A DNA stretch of 51,801 bases from Psychrobacter nivimaris (lineage in GTDB: Bacteria; Pseudomonadota; Gammaproteobacteria; Pseudomonadales; Moraxellaceae): assembly GCF_009812035.1 (NCBI RefSeq), contig NZ_VZIZ01000024.1:1-51801 (forward strand). Direction: 5' to 3'. Each line of letters begins with the position of its first letter. Position 1 is the first letter of the stretch. Below the pieces are notes generated by a model, which was not told where the DNA came from, searched no databases, and was given only the letters and a program-made list of their open reading frames with translations. Both the position numbers and the translations under genes were made by a program. Below, piece by piece: positions 44,485 through 51,801 of this stretch.

Positions 44485-46761
44485 TTAGCTTTTTTTGGCA
44501 GCGCCTCTGCGGTTGCTGCTTCTTTTCGCTGGGGTTTTCTTAGGCTGTTCTTTCTTCGGTTGACCTTTTTTGCTTTGGTTCATTGCACTAGATTGCAATT
44601 TAGCCTTCAAATCAAAATCAATTTGTAGCAGGTCCATGTTGACACCCGCAACCTTCACCTTAACTGAATCGCCCAGTCCAAATAGCGTGCCTTTATCCTT
44701 ACCGATAAGCTGCTGTTGCTGCTCATCGTAGACAAAGAAGTCATCGCCAACGTTTGAAATATGAACCAAACCGTCGATATATAAGTCAGTCAATGTGACG
44801 AATAGACCAAAGCTAGTAACCGTAGTCACAACGCCTTCAAACTCTTCACCGACATGATCGGTCATATAGTGACACTTGAGCCAAGATTCTACATAACGTG
44901 ATGCTTTTTCTGCACGGCGTTCTGTATCTGACGTTTGTGTACCAGCACCTTCAAGAGAAAAGTCCATAACAGGCTGTGGGCTGTTGGTAACTTTTGCCTT
45001 AATCGCACGATGCAGCATCAAATCTGGATAACGGCGAATTGGCGAGGTAAAGTGGCTATATTCATCATATGCTAAGCCAAAGTGACCAATATTGTCAGGT
45101 GCATAGTTTGCTTGCATCATTGAACGCAGCAGCATGCTATGAATACTGATGGCATCTGGTCTATCTTTAGTCGCTTCGATAATGCGCTGATAATCCGCTT
45201 GAGTTGGATTCTCTTCTGGGAATGGTAAGCCAAAGTTTTTTGCATACTCATGAATACGCATCGACTTCTCATTATCAGGCTTATCATGGTTACGATATAA
45301 AACTGGTAACTCATGCTTAAGCGCGAAGTTTGCAGCACAAGTATTTGCAAGAAGCATACACTCTTCGATTAGCTTTTGAGAGTCGCCACGAGTGCGCGGT
45401 AAAATCGCTTCGATTCCGCCTTTCTCATTGAACTTGATATACGTCTCAACCGTTTCAAATTCCATTGCATGACGTTCTTCACGCTTTTTAAGCAGTAGCT
45501 CATACAGCTGATGTAAGGTATCAACAGACTTTTTAACGTCTTTATTACCTGTCAGTGATTTAGGTAATCTCTTATCATTCGGATTCACAAGATAATCATT
45601 TACTTGATTATAAGTTAGACGTGCTTGTGAGTGCATCACTGACGGATAGAACTCATATCCAGTCACTTTACCGGCGCGCGATATCTTAATATCAGCAACC
45701 ATACATAAGCGATCTAGATTAGGATTAAGTGAACATAGACCGTTAGATAACACTTCAGGCAACATTGGAATCACGCGATGCGGGAAGTATACTGAAGTAC
45801 CACGCTCATAGGCATCTTGGTCAAGTGGTGAATTCGGTGTCACATAATAGCTGACATCCGCAATCGCAACCACGACACGGTAGTTACCACCAGAACGCTT
45901 TTCAGCAAATACAGCATCGTCAAAGTCACGAGCATCTTCGCCATCGATAGTGACAAGCGGTAGATGACGTATATCTGTACGACCTTTTATGTCTTTCTCA
46001 GTTGGCTCTTGATAATCATCAGCTTGCTTAAGCGCAGCTTCACTAAAATCTGATGGAATATCATAGTTGAGCAGGGTAGTCTCAATAATCAATTCACGAT
46101 CATTGTCATCAGACAGCACTTCAGTGATTTTTCCAGTGGCAAATTCATGCTGGTTTGGCCAGTCAATGATATCGACTTTGACAGGAGCGCCTTGCTTAAT
46201 ATTTAGCGCCTGAACATTGTCATCAGTAACCGTAATCGGTTGATGATTGTTTGGGCTACCAAGCTCAACACAATAGCCGTCTTCATCACGAGCAAGTGTA
46301 CCGATAAAGTTGTTTTGACGACGTTCGACAACATCAACGATACGCCCTTCGGTACGTCCGCGATTGTCTGTCGAGGTGCCGACGGCTGCTACTGTATCGC
46401 CATTGAATACCCAGCGCATTTGTTTTTCATGTAAAAACAAATCTGGCATATCACTTAGTACCACAAATCCAAAACCTTTTGGATGGGCAGAAACTGTACC
46501 TGAGACGATATCTTGCTTAGTCACTGTGCGATAGCGATAAGGACGACCATCACGATTCACCTGGCCATCACGCGCCATTGCCTTTAGGCGATTGCCCAAA
46601 GCATCAAACTGATCAGGATCATCAATGTTAAAGGCTTTTGCCAACTGTTGATGCGTGACTTCCCCATGTTCATTAATCGTGCTGAGTATCAGCTCACGAC
46701 TAGGAATCGGGTTATCATATTTTTTTGCCTCACTTGAGGCGTTTGGATCATTCCAACTCAT
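44485..46761 (-). CDS. rnr: Ribonuclease R (3'-5' exoribonuclease)
   Basis: A 758-residue RNB-family exoribonuclease. The N-terminal winged helix (ELILSTINEHGEVTHQQLAKAF) is followed by cold-shock domains (GTVSAHPKGFGFVVL), the RNB catalytic domain with DGEDARDFDDAVFAE (Mg-binding Asp cluster) and FTSPIRRYPDLMLHRAIK, an S1 domain (GEEFEGVVTTVTSFGLFV), and a Lys/Arg-rich tail that helps open structured RNA. It degrades structured RNAs and assists cold growth and rRNA quality control. The ribosome site before the ATG is weak. Length slightly below E. coli (813) through a shorter tail. Confidence 0.96.
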   Translation of the reverse strand: MSWNDPNASSEAKKYDNPIPSRELILSTINEHGEVTHQQLAKAFNIDDPDQFDALGNRLKAMARDGQVNRDGRPYRYRTVTKQDIVSGTVSAHPKGFGFVVLSDMPDLFLHEKQMRWVFNGDTVAAVGTSTDNRGRTEGRIVDVVERRQNNFIGTLARDEDGYCVELGSPNNHQPITVTDDNVQALNIKQGAPVKVDIIDWPNQHEFATGKITEVLSDDNDRELIIETTLLNYDIPSDFSEAALKQADDYQEPTEKDIKGRTDIRHLPLVTIDGEDARDFDDAVFAEKRSGGNYRVVVAIADVSYYVTPNSPLDQDAYERGTSVYFPHRVIPMLPEVLSNGLCSLNPNLDRLCMVADIKISRAGKVTGYEFYPSVMHSQARLTYNQVNDYLVNPNDKRLPKSLTGNKDVKKSVDTLHQLYELLLKKREERHAMEFETVETYIKFNEKGGIEAILPRTRGDSQKLIEECMLLANTCAANFALKHELPVLYRNHDKPDNEKSMRIHEYAKNFGLPFPEENPTQADYQRIIEATKDRPDAISIHSMLLRSMMQANYAPDNIGHFGLAYDEYSHFTSPIRRYPDLMLHRAIKAKVTNSPQPVMDFSLEGAGTQTSDTERRAEKASRYVESWLKCHYMTDHVGEEFEGVVTTVTSFGLFVTLTDLYIDGLVHISNVGDDFFVYDEQQQQLIGKDKGTLFGLGDSVKVKVAGVNMDLLQIDFDLKAKLQSSAMNQSKKGQPKKEQPKKTPAKRSSNRRGAAKKS

Positions 46762-46900
46762 AAATTACCGTATCTATTTTTAAAATTATTAACAGTGGCT
46801 ATCTTAACACGAACGACGTCGCAATATCTTGCGTCAATTGTCTTATGTGTATTCGGTAGCAGGAAGCGGTCAGTTTTCTGGCGACCGCTATAGGGATAAA

Positions 46901-48145
46901 TCAAATATCGATATCGACATTGCTCGATTGGTTAGTGATTTTTTTACTATCCAACTCTTTTGAGACTTCTAACACCGTAGTCTGATTTGATTTATCCAAG
47001 TATTTTTGTGCTTTATCTACTTCAGTGGTCAATGTATTGACCGTTTGCTTCATATTCTCTAGCGCTTTAATTTTGTAATTGCTAATCATATCCATAGTGT
47101 CATAGACATTATTGAAGGCATTTTGCAGTTTATCAAGCTCAATACTACTGCTAGTCGCTTGTTCGTGAATCTCACCTGACTGACGCTTGAGCATCGCAGA
47201 GGTCGATTCAATCAAACTACTGGTGGTTTTGTTCAACGCAGTGATTTGATCTAATACCAATTTTTGATTGGTCATTGCTTGGGCGACGACAACAGCCGTG
47301 CGTAATGCAGACACAGTAGTCGTGGTTGCACGATCGACCCCTTTAATCAGCTCTAAGTTATTGCGGCGAATGGTATCAAGCGCCAAATAGCCTTGTACAT
47401 TCACTGCTAACTGAGTTAAAAAGTCAGTGTTTTTTTGACGGACATAAAACAACATCTCTTCTTTAATAATGCGAGCTTTTTCTGGATCTGTTGCTTCTAT
47501 CGCATAAACTTTTTGTTCTAGCTGTTCATCAATCTTTTTGCCAACATAGACATACTGGCGAATAGACTGCATCAGCTCCCACATATTGACTTTTTCTTGC
47601 TCAATCATCGCATTGTCTTTGAGCAATTCATCTTTACCATTATAGAGACTGGTAACGACCGCATTGATATGTGATTGTGCTGATTCATATTGGCGGAAAT
47701 AATCTTGTACTTTGTTGCCGAATGGTATCAGACCGAACAGCTTGCGTGAGCTGGTTAGCTCCTTTTTGCTTGGATCTAAGTCTTCGACAATCCCGCGTAG
47801 TTCCGTTAGCGATTTGGCGATAGGAGAGTTGTCGAATAAACTGTCATTCAGACTTTTTGCGGGCAAATCTAACATTCGGTTAGATACTTGTGCAGATTCA
47901 CGAATCTCTTTGGTACCTAAATTATGAATAGACTGCACGTTCTGTCGAAATTCATCGCTATGCACAGAGTTGGTCAGCACATGATCAACAAAAGCATCAA
48001 CCTTGGCATCGAGCTCAGGAATTTGGCTTTCATCCAATTTGACCATCTGATCTGCTTCACTTTTCTGTATTTCTTTGACAGGTTCAGGTGCTGTTAGAGA
48101 GATACTGGGAGTTGTAGCGTTTTCTGGTGGCGTCAATTCTTGCAT
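46901..48145 (-). CDS. Toxic anion resistance (TelA/KlaA) family protein
   Basis: About 414 residues; the ATG with AGAGGA upstream at 48145 is chosen over a TTG 14 codons earlier. A largely alpha-helical, coiled-coil protein of the TelA family: LRGIVEDLDPSKK, FGLIPFGNKVQDYFRQYESAQSHIN, LDTIRRNNLELIKGVDRATTTTVSALRTAVVVAQA. The family name comes from tellurite resistance on plasmid RK2, but chromosomal copies are widespread and probably act in envelope stress. The usual partner (5-bromo-4-chloroindolyl phosphate/XpaC-like protein) is not adjacent. No membrane segment seen. Confidence 0.88.
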   Translation of the reverse strand: MQELTPPENATTPSISLTAPEPVKEIQKSEADQMVKLDESQIPELDAKVDAFVDHVLTNSVHSDEFRQNVQSIHNLGTKEIRESAQVSNRMLDLPAKSLNDSLFDNSPIAKSLTELRGIVEDLDPSKKELTSSRKLFGLIPFGNKVQDYFRQYESAQSHINAVVTSLYNGKDELLKDNAMIEQEKVNMWELMQSIRQYVYVGKKIDEQLEQKVYAIEATDPEKARIIKEEMLFYVRQKNTDFLTQLAVNVQGYLALDTIRRNNLELIKGVDRATTTTVSALRTAVVVAQAMTNQKLVLDQITALNKTTSSLIESTSAMLKRQSGEIHEQATSSSIELDKLQNAFNNVYDTMDMISNYKIKALENMKQTVNTLTTEVDKAQKYLDKSNQTTVLEVSKELDSKKITNQSSNVDIDI

Positions 48146-48550
48146 GAAATATCCTCTGATATCGGAGAAGGGAAGTGTTTTTTTCAACGACTCTGACAGT
48201 CGTGATATACATTGTCTTTATTTATACACTTAGCTTTTATACATTTATAAATTGTTTTTAGCTCGTACTAATTTTTATCAAATGATCATTAGTTACTGCT
48301 AAATACTAACTAGTAAATATAACTAGACCTTTAGATTACCGTGTAATCAGAAAGTTGAGAAGGTGGGTTTTGTAAAATAGCGTCAATCAATGATGCTAGG
48401 CTATTTATGTTCAATATAGCTGCGTTCATTACTGCCGTTTTTGAGTCCAAATAATAAAAAACCATCAATATCCCGCAGCATATTGATGGTTAGAGTTATA
48501 AATAGCTATATAGACTAACAGCCACCACTCAAAGCAATCCAATAAACAGA
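48146..48550. other. Intergenic region between infC and the TelA-family gene
   Basis: About 405 bp, AT-rich. It contains the infC terminator (48454-48491). rpmI and rplT, which often follow infC, are not here. No gene seen. Confidence 0.5.
48454..48491 (-). terminator. Rho-independent terminator after infC
   Basis: On the minus strand AACCATCAATA, a 10-base loop, TATTGATGGTT, then TTTTT. The stem is a perfect 11 bp. Confidence 0.87.
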
Positions 48551-49072
48551 TTACTTTTTCTTAGTGGGTCCAAGCAGCATACCCATCTGACGACCTTCCA
48601 TCTTAGGGTACTGTTCGACGTTTGAGATATCAGCAGTATCTTCAATGATACGATCAAGTTGTTTGCGACCAATATCTTGGTGCGCCATTTCACGTCCGCG
48701 GAAACGGATGCTAATTTTAACTTTGTCTTGATCTTCCAAGAAGCTCACGATTTTTCTCAGTTTAACCTGATAATCGGCCTCTTCGGTACTAGGACGTAGC
48801 TTCATCTCTTTAAGCTGAGTCTGCTTTTGGTTTTTCTTAGCTTCTTTAGCCTTTTGCTTTTGATCATAGAGGAAATGCTTATAATCCATGATCTTACATA
48901 CTGGCGGCTTAGCTTCAGGAACTAATTCGACCAAATCTAGATTTTCATCACGTGCCGCTTTCATCGCGGTTGCGATATCAACCACGCCCATTTGCTCGCC
49001 ATCTTCTTTAACGAGACGGACTTCTTTGACATTGATATCTTCGTTGATGTTCAAACGGTTGGACTGTTTAAT
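48551..49072 (-). CDS. infC: Translation initiation factor IF-3, ATT start codon
   Basis: 173 residues from an ATT start: (M)[12 protein letters not shown]. The ATT lies 8 bases after GAGGAG, which is made of the last sense codons of thrS. No ATG/GTG is available near the N-terminus; an internal TTG would remove conserved residues. Core blocks [38 protein letters not shown] and [14 protein letters not shown] are standard IF-3 N and C domains. AUU initiation lets IF-3 repress its own synthesis, as known in E. coli; here that is inferred. Five bases separate it from thrS. It ends [17 protein letters not shown]. Confidence 0.93.
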   Translation of the reverse strand: MKQSNRLNINEDINVKEVRLVKEDGEQMGVVDIATAMKAARDENLDLVELVPEAKPPVCKIMDYKHFLYDQKQKAKEAKKNQKQTQLKEMKLRPSTEEADYQVKLRKIVSFLEDQDKVKISIRFRGREMAHQDIGRKQLDRIIEDTADISNVEQYPKMEGRQMGMLLGPTKKK

Positions 49073-49077
49073 AGGTA

Positions 49078-51012
49078 TTACTCCTCATCTGTTTTTGGGG
49101 TCTGTCGGCCTTTTTTACTGACAGCGGTCTGTACTAATGTAATAAATTCAGAAACACTCATCACGCCAAGGTTCTCACCTTCGCGAGTTCGGACGTTGAC
49201 ACTGCCCGATTCGACTTCTTTATCCCCTAATACTAGCATATAGGGAATACGTTCTAATGTTTTCTCTCGTATCTTAAATCCAATCTTTTCGTTACGCAAG
49301 TCGCTAATAGCGCGCAAACCTGCATTTTTAAGCTCGCTAACCACGTTTTCACATGCATCAGCTTGTTTATCAGTGATGTTCATGACCACAACTTGCTGCG
49401 GTGCTAGCCATACTGGCATCCAACCGGCATAGTTTTCGATCAAAATACCGATGAAACGCTCAAACGACCCTAAGATTGCACGGTGCAACATAATAGGTAC
49501 TTCACGATCGTTTTGCTCATTGACGAACTCTGCATCTAGTCGTTCAGGCATGTTCGGATCAACCTGAATAGTGCCACACTGCCAAATGCGTCCTAATGAA
49601 TCCTTTAGACTAAACTCAATCTTTGGACCATAGAATGCACCTTCGCCAGGTAAGTAATCCCAGTCTAGCCCTGAGCTATCAAGCGCATCTGCAAGAGCCT
49701 TTTCTGCAAAGTCCCAAGACTCATCACTACCAACACGTTTTTCAGGGCGGGTAGAAAGCTTCATAATGATATTGTCAAAACCAAAATCTTCATAGACAGC
49801 AAGCGTTAGCTTAATAAAGTCAGCAACTTCTTGTTGAATCTGTGCCTGCGTACAGAAGATATGGGCATCATCTTGAGTAAAACCACGTACACGCATCAAA
49901 CCATGCAATGAACCTGATGGCTCATTACGATGACAAGAACCAAATTCAGCCATACGCAGTGGTAAGTCACGATAAGACTTTAAACCTTGATTAAACACTT
50001 GCACATGACAAGGGCAGTTCATCGGTTTTACTGCATAATCACGGTTTTCGCTAGAAGTCGTGAACATATTGGTTGCATAGTTGCCCCAATGTCCTGAACG
50101 CTCCCACAAGCTGCGATCAACGATTTGAGGTGTCTTAATCTCTTCGTAGCCGTTATCGTATTGTACTTTGCGCATATATTGCTCAAGTACTTGATAAATC
50201 GTCCAACCATTAGCATGCCAGAACACCATACCTGGCGCTTGCTCTTGCATATGAAATAGGTTCAGCGCTTTACCGATTTTACGATGGTCACGTTTTTCTG
50301 CTTCTTCAATACGCTGGATATAAGCTTTTAGCTGTTTCTTATCAGCCCACGCAGTACCATAGATACGTTGTAACTGCTCATTTTTCGCATCGCCGCGCCA
50401 ATAAGCACCTGACATTTTGGTCAGTTTAAATACTTTTAAAAAGCGCGTGTTTGGCACATGCGGGCCACGGCACATATCCACGTATTCTTGATGATGATAT
50501 AGACCAAAGGCTTCTTCACCTGGCATATCATTAATAAGTTTTAGCTTATAGTCTTCGTTACGTGATTCAAATATCTCAATCGCTTCGGCACGTGGCGTCA
50601 TTTTTTTGATAACGTCATAATCTTGCTTGATCAGCTCCATCATGCGTTTTTCAATCGCTTCCATATGCTCAGGCGTAAATGGTGTTTCACTAAAGATATC
50701 GTAATAAAAACCATCATCAATAACAGGACCAATGACCATTTTCACATCAGGATATAGCTGCTTAACAGCGTGACCTAATAGATGAGCGCATGAGTGACGA
50801 ATAATATCGACACCGTCGTCGTCTTTTGGCGTTACGATTTCAACATTGGCATCAGCGACGATAGGATCATGTGCATCTACCAGATGACCATTTACACGTC
50901 CAGCAACCGTCGCTTTAGCGAGTCCTGTCCCAATACTTTGTGCCACTTCCATGACCGTTGTATGACCTTCAAAGTCTTTTACACTACCATCGGGTAAAGT
51001 AATCGCTACCAT
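49078..51012 (-). CDS. thrS: Threonyl-tRNA synthetase
   Basis: A 644-residue class II synthetase of full length. An N-terminal TGS domain ([22 protein letters not shown]) precedes the editing domain with [16 protein letters not shown] (HxxxH) and the catalytic domain with [13 protein letters not shown] (Zn-Cys), [32 protein letters not shown] and the motif 3 region [11 protein letters not shown]. The anticodon-binding domain ends [14 protein letters not shown]. It charges tRNA-Thr and edits Ser-tRNA-Thr. Followed immediately by infC, the conserved thrS-infC pair. The ATG has a weak AGGCGA upstream. Confidence 0.97.
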   Translation of the reverse strand: MVAITLPDGSVKDFEGHTTVMEVAQSIGTGLAKATVAGRVNGHLVDAHDPIVADANVEIVTPKDDDGVDIIRHSCAHLLGHAVKQLYPDVKMVIGPVIDDGFYYDIFSETPFTPEHMEAIEKRMMELIKQDYDVIKKMTPRAEAIEIFESRNEDYKLKLINDMPGEEAFGLYHHQEYVDMCRGPHVPNTRFLKVFKLTKMSGAYWRGDAKNEQLQRIYGTAWADKKQLKAYIQRIEEAEKRDHRKIGKALNLFHMQEQAPGMVFWHANGWTIYQVLEQYMRKVQYDNGYEEIKTPQIVDRSLWERSGHWGNYATNMFTTSSENRDYAVKPMNCPCHVQVFNQGLKSYRDLPLRMAEFGSCHRNEPSGSLHGLMRVRGFTQDDAHIFCTQAQIQQEVADFIKLTLAVYEDFGFDNIIMKLSTRPEKRVGSDESWDFAEKALADALDSSGLDWDYLPGEGAFYGPKIEFSLKDSLGRIWQCGTIQVDPNMPERLDAEFVNEQNDREVPIMLHRAILGSFERFIGILIENYAGWMPVWLAPQQVVVMNITDKQADACENVVSELKNAGLRAISDLRNEKIGFKIREKTLERIPYMLVLGDKEVESGSVNVRTREGENLGVMSVSEFITLVQTAVSKKGRQTPKTDEE

Positions 51013-51682
51013 AATCTATTCGCCTATTATTGGGTCCGTTGGCAGTGATGATTGCAACCATCAATCATATAACCGTGAGACCACATCAATTATATCTAAT
51101 CATTGTGATATGTTGTGAAAGGGACGCATTACCTAGAGTCTTACTATGACTATATATGCTAGAACTGATATAAGGCTCGAAGCCAGTCAATCAATAGCAT
51201 TACAGCAAAATGCATTTCGCTATAGAAGTAATATAACAGCCAACATATATAAGTAATGCAGCAAAATACCTATTATAGCAAAAACCGTCTCTCAACACTA
51301 GATATCAAGGGATTGGGCGACGACTAATATAAGAGCCACATCTTATGACAAAGGTAGTATCAAATACTACACTATATAGGACAATATATTGAAAGCATCA
51401 TATAACCCTAAATGACTTAGCTCCTATATAGTGCTAATTATGTGAATATCAACATTCAAAAATATAATAGATAATTTGTTTAAGGAAGATACTCAAGAAT
51501 GACAGGATGGATAAGTCCAGTTATAAGGAACAAATAATCTTACCTTTACTAAAAATTGTTAAATTAAGTCGTATTGCACACTAGTACTTAAGAAGATAAA
51601 GAACCCTAAGTTCATAACCCATTGAAAAAAATACAGATTTATTCATCTACTAAAATAAGATTAAAAACATTAATAAAACGGG
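51013..51682. other. AT-rich region upstream of thrS
   Basis: About 670 bp with no convincing gene. It contains a perfect inverted repeat GTAGTAT-CAA-ATACTAC (51354-51370) and, near its right end, A/T tracts (51652-51680) that may be an UP element for the promoter that follows. The thrS promoter should lie in the left part but is not obvious. Confidence 0.5.
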
Positions 51683-51710
51683 TTGACACAAAAGTTAAAC
51701 CGTTTATAAT
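51683..51710 (+). promoter_or_regulatory. Near-consensus sigma70 promoter, probably of a stable RNA operon
   Basis: TTGACA (51683-51688), 16-base spacer, TATAAT (51705-51710), both perfect hexamers, with an AT-rich upstream stretch and a GC-containing discriminator (ACGCACC). About 90 bases of untranslated leader run to the window edge. This architecture is typical of rRNA or tRNA operons subject to stringent control; the gene itself is outside, so its identity is inference. Confidence 0.65.
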
Positions 51711-51801
51711 ACGCACCTCATCAAGACGAGCTGGAAGTAGCTAGTGTGTAGATTACACATTAATAACCCAGTTAACTTATTGAAACAAATTAAAAAAAGA
51801 A

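Noticed and set aside
1..51801. CRISPR array or prophage
   Set aside because: No regularly spaced direct repeats and no phage structural genes were seen on either strand.

Overview
The window looks like a chromosomal segment of a Moraxellaceae gammaproteobacterium, most likely Psychrobacter. The basis is the overall protein character, a moderate-to-low G+C composition judged by eye, a complete Na+-NQR operon with ApbE and NqrM, a bioF-bioC pair, a HSL-type (family IV) lipase like those of cold-adapted Moraxella/Psychrobacter, and scattered his genes. No database search was possible, so genus level is inference. Most of the segment is core metabolism and housekeeping. Accessory material is limited to an IS3-family element cut by the left edge and one AT-rich, stand-alone AIPR-type putative phage-defence gene near 24 kb.

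Layout. 1-0.75 kb: IS3-family transposase orfA/orfB with an A6G frameshift site. 0.8-5.2 kb: small membrane protein, TIGR01777 epimerase-like protein, a parS-like 16-mer, membrane metallophosphoesterase, HSL-family esterase. 5.4-8.5 kb: grpE and dnaK, each preceded by a heat-shock (sigma32-like) promoter candidate. 8.5-10.7 kb: bioF-bioC on the minus strand. 11-13.1 kb: outer-membrane beta-barrel protein, then nfeD-qmcA. 13.2-18.6 kb: hemN, comM, gph, DUF4385 protein, secreted small protein. 18.7 kb: tRNA-Phe(GAA). 18.9-21.8 kb: PanZ-like GNAT protein, hisB, hisH, small membrane protein. 21.8-25.2 kb: avtA and the AIPR gene. 25.4-29.7 kb: tesA-ybbA-ybbP-like operon. 30-34.1 kb: CynX-like MFS transporter, nqrM, apbE, SDR. 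34.3-40.4 kb: nqrABCDEF. 40.4-41.5 kb: a 1.1 kb gap with palindromes and no convincing gene. 41.5-44.4 kb: hisA, BON-MscS channel, small membrane protein. 44.5-51 kb: rnr, a TelA-family gene, and thrS-infC, where infC starts with ATT. The right edge has a near-consensus stable-RNA-type promoter reading out of the window.

How the genes work together. The nqr operon (minus strand, A to F) encodes the sodium-pumping NADH:quinone oxidoreductase. The nearby ApbE transfers FMN onto NqrB/NqrC, and NqrM is needed for maturation of the complex, so 31.6-40.4 kb is one functional module. TesA with the FtsX-type ABC transporter is probably an envelope lipid-handling unit. BioF and BioC act at the start and middle of biotin synthesis. 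HisB, HisH and HisA are histidine-pathway enzymes split over two loci 20 kb apart. GrpE and DnaK form a chaperone pair, with dnaJ elsewhere.

The less routine items are: a dispersed palindromic intergenic repeat seen three times (after dnaK, after hisB, upstream of tesA); the insulated AIPR gene with a possible nuclease-like N-terminus and a palindrome at its promoter; a one-mismatch parS-like site; a 9-bp inverted repeat flanking a -10 box upstream of hisB; and the unexplained nqrA-hisA gap.
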